Assembly: GCA_031429355.1 (NCBI GenBank)
Contig: JANOZM010000004.1
Location: 434,001 to 498,000 of the forward strand
DNA length: 64,000 bases
Direction of reading: 5' to 3'
Origin: JANOZM01 sp031429355
GTDB taxonomy: Bacteria; Pseudomonadota; Gammaproteobacteria; Burkholderiales; Burkholderiaceae_E
The notes beneath the pieces were generated by a model. It was given only the letters and a program-made list of their open reading frames with translations, made no database searches and was not told the DNA's origin. This document shows, piece after piece, positions 17,151 to 26,427 of the stretch. Numbering within the stretch: the first letter of the stretch is position 1; each line of letters opens with the position of its first letter. Position numbers and translations under genes: made by a program.

Positions 17151-20100
17151 TTTTGGATCGACCGTGGCGGTACCTTCACCGATATCGTAGCCCGTACACC
17201 GCAAGGTACTTTGGTGACACACAAACTGCTCTCGGAAAACCCCGAGCGTTATAAAGATGCCGCAGTGCACGGTATTCGCCACTTGTTAAATTTACGTGCT
17301 GACCAGCCTATCCCGGCGGCGCAAATCGAAGCCGTAAAAATGGGTACCACCGTTGCAACTAATGCACTGCTAGAGCGCGCCGGTGAACGAACCGCTTTGG
17401 TAGTAACACGTGGCTTTAAAGACCAACTTCGAATTGCTTACCAAAATCGTCCTAAGCTATTTGTGCGAAAAATTGAACTACCCGAAATGCTGTATTCGGA
17501 TGTGATAGAAGTTGATGAACGGATTGGCGCGCATGGCGATGTCGTAAAGGCGCTTGATGTAAACGCTGCGCAAATAGTGATGCAACAAACATTTGACACC
17601 GGCATTCGTGCGGTGGCTATTTGTTTAATGCACGGCTATCGGTTTATACAACATGAGTTGGCGCTAAAAAAAATAGCGCAACACATCGGGTTCACGCAAA
17701 TTAGTGTTTCGCACGAAGTCTCGCCACTAATGAAGTTTGTATCGCGTGGTGACACCACTGTTGTCGACGCGTATTTATCACCAATTCTTAGGCGCTATGT
17801 TAATCAAGTGCAAGCCGCGCTAGGCGATGTGCGATTACAATTTATGCAGTCAAGCGGTGGGCTTACCGATGCGCATCACTTTCACGGTAAAGACGCTATT
17901 TTGTCTGGCCCAGCGGGGGGTATTGTTGGCGCCGTAGCGGTGACGCAGTTGGCCGGGTTCGATAAAATGATTGGCTTCGATATGGGTGGCACATCTACCG
18001 ATGTTTCGCACTTTGCAGGCGAATTCGAACGCGCCTTTGTAACCGAAGTGGCGGGTGTACGTTTGCGCGCGCCGATTATGCAAATTCATACCGTTGCTGC
18101 GGGTGGTGGTTCGATTTGTATTTTTGATGGTAGCAAGTTTCGCGTTGGACCAGAGAGCGCCGGTGCGAACCCAGGGCCTGCAGCGTACCGTCGTGGTGGT
18201 CCATTAACGGTAACCGATTGTAATGTCATGGTGGGTAAGTTACGCCCCGAATTGTTTCCGGCAGTGTTTGGCCCAGAGGGCAATGAATCACTCGATTACG
18301 AAGTCGTCAAACAAAAATTTAATGCACTAGCAACGGAGGTCAATAAGGCGACTGGCAGTAATAAATCGCCAGAAGAAATTGCTGCGGGATTTTTGCAAAT
18401 CGCTGTAGAGAACATGGCCAATGCCATAAAACATGTGTCCGTTGCACGTGGTTATGATGTCACCGAATACACCCTAACTTGCTTTGGTGGGGCTGGTGGT
18501 CAACATGCTTGTTTAGTAGCCGATGCCTTGGGTATGGAGCGCGTTTATATTCATCCGTTCGCAGGCGTTTTATCTGCTTACGGAATGGGCTTAGCCGATG
18601 TTCGTACCATTAAACAATCAGCCGTTGAGGCGCAACTAAGCGATCAGCAGCTTACTGAACTGTCCGCAACATTTAATTTATTGGCTAGCGCGGCAAGTGC
18701 TGAGGTAAAAGCGCAAGGAATTGCAGCGGAACAAATAACCGTTTTGCAGCGTGTTGCGCTTAAGTATTCGGGTACCGATACAACCATAGAGTTATCAGCA
18801 AGAGCCGATACGCTAAGTACATCGCTTATCGCGTCGTTCGAGGCGACCTATAAACAGCGCTATGGATTTTTAATGCCTAACCGGGCATTAGTTATTGAAT
18901 CAGTTAGTGTTGAAGCAATTGGTGCAACACAATCGGCTACCGAAGTGCCAGCAACTGTTGCTACGCGTAGTTCGGCGTTAACCAAGCTGTCAACAGTAGA
19001 AGCCTTTTTGGCTGGTGCCAAGCAAGCGGTTAGCGTGTATTTGCGCGAAGCCTTGCAGCCTGGGGATGTTATTGATGGCCCAGCAATTATTAAAGAGCCC
19101 AATGCCACCACAATTGTTGAGCCTGAATGGCGTTTAACGGTTACCCAACTAAATCATTTGGTACTGAGTCGCGCTGTTGCAAAAACTCGTGCACATGCCA
19201 TTGGCACAACGGCCGACCCAGTGTTACTTGAAGTATTTAACAATTTGTTTATGGCTATTGCCGAACAAATGGGCGTGACCTTAGCCAACACAAGTTACAG
19301 CGTGAACATCAAAGAACGCCTCGATTTTTCTTGCGCGATATTTGATCCCGAGGCAAATCTGGTTGCTAATGCTCCGCACATGCCAGTGCACTTGGGTTCT
19401 ATGGGCGAGAGCGTGCGTGTTGTCCTCAATAAGCGCGCGGCAACGATTAAACCGGGTGACGCCTTTGTTGTGAATGCACCCTATGCGGGTGGTACGCATA
19501 TTCCCGACGTGACTGTTGTCATGCCGGTGTATGTTGGTTCAACTGTCGGCGATAGTTCGGGTGCAATTTCAACTAATGCAAAGCCGCTGTTTTATGTAGC
19601 ATCACGTGGTCATCATGCCGATATTGGCGGCATCACGCCCGGATCAATGCCACCATTTTCCAAGCATATTAGCGAAGAGGGCGTGTTGTTGGATAACGTG
19701 CAGCTAGTAAAGGACCGTGTTTTTCTTGAAGAAGAACTTACGCAGTTGTTAACTCAAGGCCCGTTACCAGTTCGCAACGTCACCCAAAATATTGCAGACC
19801 TGCGTGCTCAAGTAGCCAGCTGTAATAAAGGCGCGCAAGAGTTAGTTAAGATGGTCGATCATTTTGGGCATGACGTTGTCGTTGCTTACATGAAGCACGT
19901 TCAAGATAATGCCGAAGAGTCGGTACGGCGCGTAATTCACAAATTGCATGATGGTGAGTTTGGTGTGGACTTGGACGATGGCTCACACATTCACGCTAAA
20001 GTCACAATTGATAAAGTGAAGCGCGAAGCGACGGTAGATTTTACGGGCACTTCGGCCCAACGCCCCAGCAATTTCAATGCACCGCGCCCAGTTTCGCAAG

Positions 20101-20774
20101 CGGTTGTGTTGTATGTGTTTCGCACGCTAGTGGACGACGAAATTCCGATGAATGCGGGTTGCTTAAAACCGATTCATATTGTGATTCCAGACGGTTCAAT
20201 GTTGTCGCCAAAATACCCCGCAGCGGTTGTTGCAGGTAATGTGGAAGTAAGTCAGGCGGCCACCAACTGCTTGTATGGTGCGCTTGGCGTGCTTGCAGGG
20301 GCCTACGGCACCATGACGAACTTTACCTTTGGTAACGACGTGCATCAGTACTACGAAACCATCTCGGGCGGTTCTGGGGCTGGTGATGGTTTTAACGGTA
20401 CCAGCGTTGTGCAATGCCATATGACGAATTCGCGTTTAACGGACCCCGAAGTGTTGGAGTTTCGTTATCCAGTACGGGTTGATGCACATTCGGTTTTAAT
20501 AGGTACGGGTGGCCAAGGTAAGTGGCACGGTGGTAACGGCGCAGACCGGCGCATTCGCTTTTTAGAGCCACTGACTGCAGCTATCTTGGGCAATAACCGC
20601 AAGAACCAACCGCACGGCATGGCCGGTGGTAGCCCAGGGGCAAGTGCTAAGAACTGGCTAGAACGCGCCGACGGTACCCGCGAAGACTTTGGGCATATTT
20701 GTGAGGTCAGCGTTGGTAAAGACGACGTATTTGTTATTCAAACACCAGGTGGTGGCGGATTTGGGGTGAAGTAA
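17130..20774 (+). CDS. Fused hydantoinase A/B (5-oxoprolinase family)
   Basis: This protein of 1214 residues joins the ATP-dependent HyuA half to the HyuB half. The first half begins IDRGGTFTDIVA and contains GTTVATNALLERAGE and GFDMGGTSTDVS. The HyuB half starts near LEVFNNLFMAIAEQMG and ends in the Gly-rich TPGGGGFG. The one-piece layout is that of 5-oxoprolinase and related N-methylhydantoinases, which open cyclic amides with ATP. The start at 17130 is set by the first reading-frame-compatible ATG after the tandem duplication. It follows a TRAP transporter and probably acts on the imported compound. The exact substrate is undetermined. Confidence 0.85.
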   Translation: MNEKLWQFWIDRGGTFTDIVARTPQGTLVTHKLLSENPERYKDAAVHGIRHLLNLRADQPIPAAQIEAVKMGTTVATNALLERAGERTALVVTRGFKDQLRIAYQNRPKLFVRKIELPEMLYSDVIEVDERIGAHGDVVKALDVNAAQIVMQQTFDTGIRAVAICLMHGYRFIQHELALKKIAQHIGFTQISVSHEVSPLMKFVSRGDTTVVDAYLSPILRRYVNQVQAALGDVRLQFMQSSGGLTDAHHFHGKDAILSGPAGGIVGAVAVTQLAGFDKMIGFDMGGTSTDVSHFAGEFERAFVTEVAGVRLRAPIMQIHTVAAGGGSICIFDGSKFRVGPESAGANPGPAAYRRGGPLTVTDCNVMVGKLRPELFPAVFGPEGNESLDYEVVKQKFNALATEVNKATGSNKSPEEIAAGFLQIAVENMANAIKHVSVARGYDVTEYTLTCFGGAGGQHACLVADALGMERVYIHPFAGVLSAYGMGLADVRTIKQSAVEAQLSDQQLTELSATFNLLASAASAEVKAQGIAAEQITVLQRVALKYSGTDTTIELSARADTLSTSLIASFEATYKQRYGFLMPNRALVIESVSVEAIGATQSATEVPATVATRSSALTKLSTVEAFLAGAKQAVSVYLREALQPGDVIDGPAIIKEPNATTIVEPEWRLTVTQLNHLVLSRAVAKTRAHAIGTTADPVLLEVFNNLFMAIAEQMGVTLANTSYSVNIKERLDFSCAIFDPEANLVANAPHMPVHLGSMGESVRVVLNKRAATIKPGDAFVVNAPYAGGTHIPDVTVVMPVYVGSTVGDSSGAISTNAKPLFYVASRGHHADIGGITPGSMPPFSKHISEEGVLLDNVQLVKDRVFLEEELTQLLTQGPLPVRNVTQNIADLRAQVASCNKGAQELVKMVDHFGHDVVVAYMKHVQDNAEESVRRVIHKLHDGEFGVDLDDGSHIHAKVTIDKVKREATVDFTGTSAQRPSNFNAPRPVSQAVVLYVFRTLVDDEIPMNAGCLKPIHIVIPDGSMLSPKYPAAVVAGNVEVSQAATNCLYGALGVLAGAYGTMTNFTFGNDVHQYYETISGGSGAGDGFNGTSVVQCHMTNSRLTDPEVLEFRYPVRVDAHSVLIGTGGQGKWHGGNGADRRIRFLEPLTAAILGNNRKNQPHGMAGGSPGASAKNWLERADGTREDFGHICEVSVGKDDVFVIQTPGGGGFGVK

Positions 20775-20805
20775 GGCGGGTTTGTATAGCCGCCTTACTT
20801 CTTTT
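20771..20805 (+). terminator. Rho-independent-like terminator after the hydantoinase gene
   Basis: GTAAGGCGG (20771-20779) pairs perfectly with CCGCCTTAC (20790-20798) around a 10-nt loop and is followed by TTCTTTT. The stem overlaps the stop codon of the preceding gene. It should end the TRAP-hydantoinase transcript. The rest of the gap to 20989 shows nothing further that I recognise. Confidence 0.7.
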
Positions 20806-20988
20806 GTTAAATCGCCAGCGTCAACGTACCGTAAGCCCAGTAATTAGGGAACGAGCAGCGTTTCGGCAGTTACCTAGAACAGATCAGAGATTAGTCATTT
20901 CGGCCTAATTCCATTAAGTCGATTGACATCGGATTGTCATTTGATCCCTTTACTCTTGCACATTGGAACTGTCCCTCAAGGAATATTT

Positions 20989-21561
20989 GTGCAAATCAAT
21001 CGTCTGTTGAACGTTGCTGTACTTGCAACGTTTTTTTTAAGCACCTCGGCTACCTCCGCCCCCGTTTTTAATATCGAGAATATTCTTTGCAACGGTATTG
21101 CCACCCCTTCGACAGCTGACTTATCCAATTTAAGTTGTGCCGGAGATTTATTGATCAATAACAGCCGCATCACTTCCGACACTACGATCGCCTTAACAGC
21201 CGGTGGATCCATTACCCTCAACGACGTTAGACTAACTGCGCCAATAGTAAACCTCACTACGCAGTCTGGACCTTTGAACTTAGGGGCGGGTGTTTTGTTT
21301 GCAACTTCAGCCTATTCGTTAAACGCCCCTCTAAATACCGCCCGTACTGGTCGGCAAATTAATATTAATCCACTGGCAACAGTTTCTTTGAACGGAGCCG
21401 CCCCCGTTCGTATTGTTGCTAGTGGCGTTTCGTCAACCACTTCGGTTTCGGTGCCAGCGCCCAGCACTTTGACGCTGTTCTTCATTGTGCCGCTTGCTTT
21501 ATTTGGTGCCAATTTGTTGTCTAACAAAAAAGATTTTTTCAAAATTGGAAAATTAGCGTAG
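20989..21561 (+). CDS. Small secreted protein with a PEP-CTERM-like tail
   Basis: From the GTG at 20989, which has an AAGGA ribosome site 6 bases upstream, the protein is about 190 residues. It has a signal peptide (VAVLATFFLSTSATSAP), a low-charge beta-type middle (repeated short NDVRLTAPIVNLTTQSGPLN-like stretches), and a C-terminal VPAPSTLTLFFIVPLALFGA helix followed by Lys-rich residues. The tail is the VPxPSTL-helix-basic pattern of PEP-CTERM proteins, which an exosortase anchors or exports, although P-A replaces P-E. No exosortase gene is in the window. The ATG at 20923 was rejected as start. Confidence 0.55.
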   Translation: MQINRLLNVAVLATFFLSTSATSAPVFNIENILCNGIATPSTADLSNLSCAGDLLINNSRITSDTTIALTAGGSITLNDVRLTAPIVNLTTQSGPLNLGAGVLFATSAYSLNAPLNTARTGRQININPLATVSLNGAAPVRIVASGVSSTTSVSVPAPSTLTLFFIVPLALFGANLLSNKKDFFKIGKLA

Positions 21562-21625
21562 ACGCTTAGTCGGGATTTTGAATCGACGCAAAAAAACTAA
21601 AGCGTATGAAAAGAATAAGCCGAAC

Positions 21626-23122
21626 TTATTTGCGTTCTAACAGCTCTCGTAAGGCTTCTTTTTTCACTTTGCCGAGCGCTGTTTTTGGAAATTCGGCTAT
21701 GGCGATTACTTGTTTTGGCCACTTGTAGCGCGCTAGTTTTTCATGCAATTGCTGATGGACAATTTCGTTTAGGTCAGATGGTACTTGGGCCGATGGTTCG
21801 TTAAGGACTAATGCTAGAACCGGCACTTCGCCCCAACGCGCATCGGGCAAGCCTACTACGGCGCATTCCTTAACTAATGAATGCTCGTTGATTAAACTTT
21901 CAATTTCAGCCGGATAAATATTTTCACCGCCAGAAATGATTAAGTCTTTGCTACGTCCAACAACCCAAAAATAACCCTCGGCGTCTATGCAAGCCAAGTC
22001 ACCCGTTTTAAACCAATCACCTTCGAATACTTGTTGGGTGGCTTCTGGTAATTGCCAATAGCCTTTCATCACATTAGGTCCGCAAACCCAAATTTCGCCA
22101 ACCTCGTCTACCGCGCAGGTTGAGCCGTCGGTACGAACTACTTTGGCCTGCGTGTGGAGGGCCGCTTGCCCAGCACTACCTAATTTGCGTAAGGTATCTT
22201 CTTGGCGTAAGTAAATTGCAATGGGTGCTGTTTCGGTTGCACCGTAAACTTGTGCTGCGGGAATACCGCGAGCATGCAGTGCTTTTAATAGTGTGCCGGG
22301 AACAATTGACGAGCCGGTGTTTATTAATCGCAAACTACTTAAATCCGTTAATGGCCAGCTTGGGTGAGCTAACACTGCGCTGACGGTTGCCGGAACTAGT
22401 AGGCTTAGTGTTGGTTTCCATTGCTCTACTTGTTGCAAAAATTGGCCCGGATCAAACTTTGATTCAATAGCCACCGAGGCACCAACATATAGCGCGGGCG
22501 TTAGCATAATGTTTAAGCCACCAACGTGAAACATTGGCAACACAACAAGCACGCGGTCTGTGCTGATTAAATCGTGCGCATGAATTGAATTTATTGCATT
22601 CCAAAGTAATGCGCTTTGCGTTAACACGGCACCTTTGGGAGCGCCGGTTGTTCCGGATGTGTAAACAATTAATAGGTCGTCATTAAGGCAGCCATTAATG
22701 ATTGTGGAACCTGAATGTGCTGTTATCGAATCAAGTTGTTTTTCAATAGTAGATAACGCAAAAAAAACTTTGTGCAAAAGGCAAGCATGCTCGGCAAAGG
22801 CGTTATCTGCGATTAGTATTTTTGGAGCCGCGTTTGAAATTTGCTGCGAATGTTCGTGTGCAGTAAGGCGATAGTTAAGCGGTACCAGTACAGCCCCTAA
22901 TCGCGCCAGCGCAAACAGTAAGACCAAGAACATCGGGTGATTAAATCCAATAAACGCTACCCGATCACCATGCTTTATATCGTGGCTTACAAGCCACTGA
23001 GTTGCCAACCCAATCCGCTGATCTAACCAAGCATAGCTGAAGTCTTGGTTCTCGAAGTGAATTGCGACGGCATGGGGGCGTTGCTGCGCCCAGACTGAAA
23101 TAAAACGACCAAAGTATTCCAA
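21626..23122 (-). CDS. AMP-forming acyl-CoA synthetase (acyl or aryl acid CoA ligase)
   Basis: This 498-residue adenylating enzyme contains the AMP-binding loop IVYTSGTTGAPKGAVLT, the A5/A7 motifs YGATET and DWFKTGDLACIDAEGYF, and a C-terminal PKTALGKVKKEALR with the catalytic Lys. It activates a carboxylic acid to its CoA ester; the substrate cannot be read. It starts at TTG. It is the last gene of a minus-strand operon with an acyl-CoA-dehydrogenase-fold protein and NicD/NicX-like genes, which suggests an acid linked to N-heteroaromatic breakdown. Confidence 0.85.
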   Translation of the reverse strand: MEYFGRFISVWAQQRPHAVAIHFENQDFSYAWLDQRIGLATQWLVSHDIKHGDRVAFIGFNHPMFLVLLFALARLGAVLVPLNYRLTAHEHSQQISNAAPKILIADNAFAEHACLLHKVFFALSTIEKQLDSITAHSGSTIINGCLNDDLLIVYTSGTTGAPKGAVLTQSALLWNAINSIHAHDLISTDRVLVVLPMFHVGGLNIMLTPALYVGASVAIESKFDPGQFLQQVEQWKPTLSLLVPATVSAVLAHPSWPLTDLSSLRLINTGSSIVPGTLLKALHARGIPAAQVYGATETAPIAIYLRQEDTLRKLGSAGQAALHTQAKVVRTDGSTCAVDEVGEIWVCGPNVMKGYWQLPEATQQVFEGDWFKTGDLACIDAEGYFWVVGRSKDLIISGGENIYPAEIESLINEHSLVKECAVVGLPDARWGEVPVLALVLNEPSAQVPSDLNEIVHQQLHEKLARYKWPKQVIAIAEFPKTALGKVKKEALRELLERK

Positions 23123-23180
23123 GGCTCGCCTGTTGAAATTATTGCAATTGGATAGGGGTAGCTAAAGTTTGCAAATCGAA

Positions 23181-24512
23181 TCAATCAGTCTCGCCGGTTT
23201 CGTACAAAGCTTCGCGACCTAAACGATCTAAGCATAGCTCGGCAGTCCATGGCAACATTAACGAGCCGCAACGCGAGTCTCGGTAAAGTCTTTCTAACTT
23301 CAGTGATTTCAACATCGATTGTCCGCCACAAGTGCGAATCGCTAAGCGACACATTTCATTCGCGTTTTCCATGATGGTGTATTGCGATGCGTAGGCGCGA
23401 AGGCGCACGTCTTTTTCGGGGTCTATTCGCGCCTCTTGCATACAGCGCAAAAATAAGGCGCGGGTTTGCTCTAACATAATATGCATTTGTGCGATCGTAA
23501 TCTGCTTAGTTGCAAACTGTCGGCGTTTTGCCGGTGGTCCCATACCTTCGATTTCGCCTCGTAAATACTTCACAGTAAATTCATAGGCTGCAATAGCAAT
23601 GCCCATGTAAGTGGGGGACAAGGTAGTAAACATATGCGGCCATCGTTGTGCGGCTTGCGCATACAACCCGCGCGGCATCATTTGTGCGTTGTCGGGTACG
23701 TAAACATCTTTCAAAATTAAAGTGCGTGAAACCGTTCCGCGCATACCCAGCGGGTCCCAATCGCCCACAATACTTACGCCTTCTGCATCGGCAGGAATTG
23801 CAATATAAAGCGAGTCGCGCATCGATGCGCCTTCTTTGTCTTCGGTGCATAACAAGCCGTAGTAATTGGCAGCACCGCTTAGCGAAGCAAAGATTTTTTT
23901 GCCGTTAATAATCCAGCCACCATCAACTTTAGTTGCAGTGGTGCCAAAGGGGGCACGACCAGCTGCGGCTGCAGTCCCTTCCGAAAACGGTTGGGCGTAA
24001 ATAGCGCCGTCTTGCACAATGCGTTTAAAGTGGATGGCGCTGTGTGTTTCGTGTTCGGCGCGTTGCTCGGCTGTCATTGTTAGTTCGTTTGCTAGCACAC
24101 CAATCCATAACGATGAGCAAGCATGCATGTTAAATGTAAGCGCGGTTGCGCCACAATATTTACCTAAAGTAGCCGACACCATCGAGTAGGTATACAAATC
24201 GGCACCAAGGCCACCGTGGGCTTTCGGAACGCACAATGCCAAAAAACCACTTGCGCGAAAATCATCATAGTTTTCAAACGGAAAGCTGGCTTGAATATCC
24301 CAGCGATGGGCGCGTGGCGCAAGACGCGTTTGCCCGATACGCTCGGCCAATTCAATCATAGAGCGCTGGTCTTCGGTTAGTTCTAACGCTGAGCCGGGCA
24401 CTGTGTACCGTGGGTTTAATTCGGCAAGCCCCAAGCTTTGCTTTAAAGACTCTTGCAACGGCGGCAATTGATCGACTTCCGATGCGATGTTTATTTCACT
24501 CATTGCGTTCAT
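23181..24512 (-). CDS. Acyl-CoA dehydrogenase-fold flavoprotein lacking the usual catalytic Glu
   Basis: The 443-residue protein has the full acyl-CoA dehydrogenase layout: N-terminal helices, a middle beta domain with VDGGWIINGKKIFASLSGAA and WDPLGMRGTVSRT, and a C-terminal helical domain with IRTCGGQSML and YRDSR. In true dehydrogenases RDxRxxxIYEG carries the catalytic Glu. Here the aligned stretch reads RDSRCGSLMLPWTAE, with Leu (about 420) where Glu should be. The alternative Glu of isovaleryl-CoA enzymes is also not evident. This fits a group D flavin monooxygenase using reduced flavin from the divergent reductase-MarR gene. A non-standard dehydrogenase remains possible. Confidence 0.65.
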   Translation of the reverse strand: MNAMSEINIASEVDQLPPLQESLKQSLGLAELNPRYTVPGSALELTEDQRSMIELAERIGQTRLAPRAHRWDIQASFPFENYDDFRASGFLALCVPKAHGGLGADLYTYSMVSATLGKYCGATALTFNMHACSSLWIGVLANELTMTAEQRAEHETHSAIHFKRIVQDGAIYAQPFSEGTAAAAGRAPFGTTATKVDGGWIINGKKIFASLSGAANYYGLLCTEDKEGASMRDSLYIAIPADAEGVSIVGDWDPLGMRGTVSRTLILKDVYVPDNAQMMPRGLYAQAAQRWPHMFTTLSPTYMGIAIAAYEFTVKYLRGEIEGMGPPAKRRQFATKQITIAQMHIMLEQTRALFLRCMQEARIDPEKDVRLRAYASQYTIMENANEMCRLAIRTCGGQSMLKSLKLERLYRDSRCGSLMLPWTAELCLDRLGREALYETGETD

Positions 24513-24588
24513 GGGGGAGACCTTAGCTTTTGGTAAAACGGTTAATTGAATTTGCGTTGCAACTGAAACATGATTTTTTATAAATTGA

Positions 24589-25320
24589 TTAGGCCGATTT
24601 CCAAAAGGCCTCTACTGCTTGGCAAAATTGTTCTGGGTCTTCAAGCGGTGCTAAATGACCAAGCCCAGGTAAGCATGTGTAACGCCCATTGGGTAATTTA
24701 GCGGCAAGCTTTTCCATCACCATAGGTGGCGCGGTTTTATCGTGTTCGGCTGCAAGGCATAGGGTGGGGATTGTGATCTCATGCAAATTGGGTCGCGCAT
24801 CAAAATTAACCAATGCCGCCAGTGCTTTGCGATAAGTTACGGCGGGTACTTGGCTCATCATGGCAATGCACTGATCGCGACGAGGTTCTGAACAGAACGG
24901 CCCAATCATGGTCGGCACTAACTCACGCGCTACATCGCCCATGGTTTGTCCCGCATCTAAACGCGCGGTCCGGTCGGCAATAAAGCGCTGCTGAAAATGA
25001 CCATCACGATTGCCAAAGGCTGGGCTGGTGTGTGCTAAAACAAGACCGCGTAAGTTTAGTGCGCCCGAGATCGCAATAAGCTGCGCCAACATTCCGCCCA
25101 TACTGTGGCCGACAACAATGGTTTCTTCGTTGCTATTGCTTAGTTGCTCAATTAAATTGTTGGTGACGTTAGCAAAGGTATACGGTTCTATCGTTGCCGA
25201 GTCACCGTAGCCGGGGCAATTTAGTGCCAAGGCATTCGCCCCTTTGCCGCTAAACCAAGCAACGTGCTCATCAAAGCCTGCTGCTAAGCCACCAATGCCG
25301 TGTAAAAAAACAATACGCAT
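24589..25320 (-). CDS. Alpha/beta hydrolase, probable N-formylmaleamate deformylase (NicD-like)
   Basis: This 243-residue alpha/beta hydrolase has the oxyanion segment FLHGIGG, the nucleophile elbow GHSMGGML (Ser about 93), an acid segment AAEHDKTAP and a catalytic His in GLGHLAPLE. Its start overlaps the stop of the NicX-like dioxygenase by one base (TAATG). In nicotinate and picolinate pathways the hydrolase next to the 2,5-dihydroxypyridine dioxygenase is NicD/PicE, which removes formate from N-formylmaleamate. The assignment rests on fold plus tight coupling. Confidence 0.72.
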   Translation of the reverse strand: MRIVFLHGIGGLAAGFDEHVAWFSGKGANALALNCPGYGDSATIEPYTFANVTNNLIEQLSNSNEETIVVGHSMGGMLAQLIAISGALNLRGLVLAHTSPAFGNRDGHFQQRFIADRTARLDAGQTMGDVARELVPTMIGPFCSEPRRDQCIAMMSQVPAVTYRKALAALVNFDARPNLHEITIPTLCLAAEHDKTAPPMVMEKLAAKLPNGRYTCLPGLGHLAPLEDPEQFCQAVEAFWKSA

Positions 25321-26375
25321 TAAATAGTCTCGGCTACTACACCAGCATTGACAACGGGCACGTCATCGAGCGCTATGGTGCATTGCCTTAGCGGTAAATC
25401 GAAGTGTCCCAATGTATGGCGTCCGGCCGTTTCATTAGCGCCTGTCGAGTATAAAAAGTTACCCGCAAAAGCACGTAATTCGGTGCCGTTAAAATCGGTC
25501 TTGTCATACATGGCCATTGAGTCCCAGCGCGCCTTAGGATTTAAGCCCCAACCACAATGCGATACGGCATACGCATTTTGATCGCCCCACGCAGCAAAGT
25601 ACGAACGCATCAGCTGTGCGTCGACGCCTTGGCCCTCGATGTGCGTTACAAAATCGTTGGCAATTGTTAATGTGATGCGCGATTCTAAATAACGTTTAAA
25701 CGTTAAATTAACATCGCCAACGTCCATTACCAATTGTCCGTTAACGCTACCGGCCCTTGGAAAACATAAACACAAGCCGCCAGGCCAATGCGAAATAGTG
25801 CCGGGCCGTGCGGTGTAGCCCCAGCCGCCACCAACTGGTGCGCCTGCAACATTAATTTCCAAATTGGTGCCTGCAGCCGAGCTAATTCGCATTGTTTGCG
25901 TAGTTTTAAGGCGCTTCATGTGCGCTTTAACAATTGGTTCTAAAGCAGCATCGGGTACCAAGCGCTCTAGCGCCTCGGGATGCTCGTTAGACACCATCAA
26001 CACGCGGGTGCCGCCCGCTAAAATGGCCGGTAGTTCGGGTGCGTGGAGCAAACCCTCGACAGTACAGTCCGCTACGAAAGTGGTTTGGGCTAGCGCTTTT
26101 ATAACCGGCTCTAAGCCTGCGATGGCATTAGAAGCGCCGGTTGACCGAATGGCAACGGGCGCTGCTTGTGCCGGTGTTGATAATTGCACCGTAAAAACTT
26201 GTGCGCCTAATTGCGCCAAAGCCAGTTGGGCTAGTTGCACATTAACTGCTCGTGAATTAGTTTCGGCAAGCACCGCGCAAACATCGCCCGGCTTCACGCC
26301 GCACAATGCAAATGTTTTAACAAATGCCGCAAGCCAGTGCGGATTCAAGGATAAAGTTGCGGTTTGAATATTCAT
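25320..26375 (-). CDS. 2,5-Dihydroxypyridine 5,6-dioxygenase-like ring-cleavage enzyme (NicX family)
   Basis: This 351-residue protein matches the length and pattern of NicX, an iron(II) dioxygenase of M29-peptidase-like fold that opens 2,5-dihydroxypyridine to N-formylmaleamate. Candidate iron ligands are His about 273 in SHCGWGLNP and the His-x-Asp pair about 324/326 in GHFDLP, in the H...HxD arrangement described for NicX. Other family segments are SSAAGTNLEI and HWPGGLCLCFP. It leads a four-gene operon and diverges from the reductase-MarR fusion. An M29-type aminopeptidase was considered and is less consistent with the neighbours. Confidence 0.75.
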   Translation of the reverse strand: MNIQTATLSLNPHWLAAFVKTFALCGVKPGDVCAVLAETNSRAVNVQLAQLALAQLGAQVFTVQLSTPAQAAPVAIRSTGASNAIAGLEPVIKALAQTTFVADCTVEGLLHAPELPAILAGGTRVLMVSNEHPEALERLVPDAALEPIVKAHMKRLKTTQTMRISSAAGTNLEINVAGAPVGGGWGYTARPGTISHWPGGLCLCFPRAGSVNGQLVMDVGDVNLTFKRYLESRITLTIANDFVTHIEGQGVDAQLMRSYFAAWGDQNAYAVSHCGWGLNPKARWDSMAMYDKTDFNGTELRAFAGNFLYSTGANETAGRHTLGHFDLPLRQCTIALDDVPVVNAGVVAETI

Positions 26376-26386
26376 AATTTAGTTTA

Positions 26387-26406
26387 ATATATGATTTTTC
26401 ATATAT
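26387..26406. promoter_or_regulatory. Palindromic operator between divergent catabolic genes
   Basis: ATATATGA (26387-26394) and TCATATAT (26399-26406) form a perfect inverted repeat around TTTT, 12 bp upstream of the NicX-like start and 21 bp upstream of the reductase-MarR start. Size and composition fit a MarR-type operator controlling both directions. The most likely binder is the MarR domain of the adjacent fusion protein or an unlinked NicR/BpsR-type repressor. Confidence 0.55.
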
Positions 26407-26427
26407 CAATTAAATTCTTAAAAATTA

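Noticed and set aside
25320..26375. M29-family aminopeptidase
   Set aside because: The fold is shared, but length, the H...HxD pattern and coupling to a NicD-like hydrolase favour the ring-cleavage enzyme.
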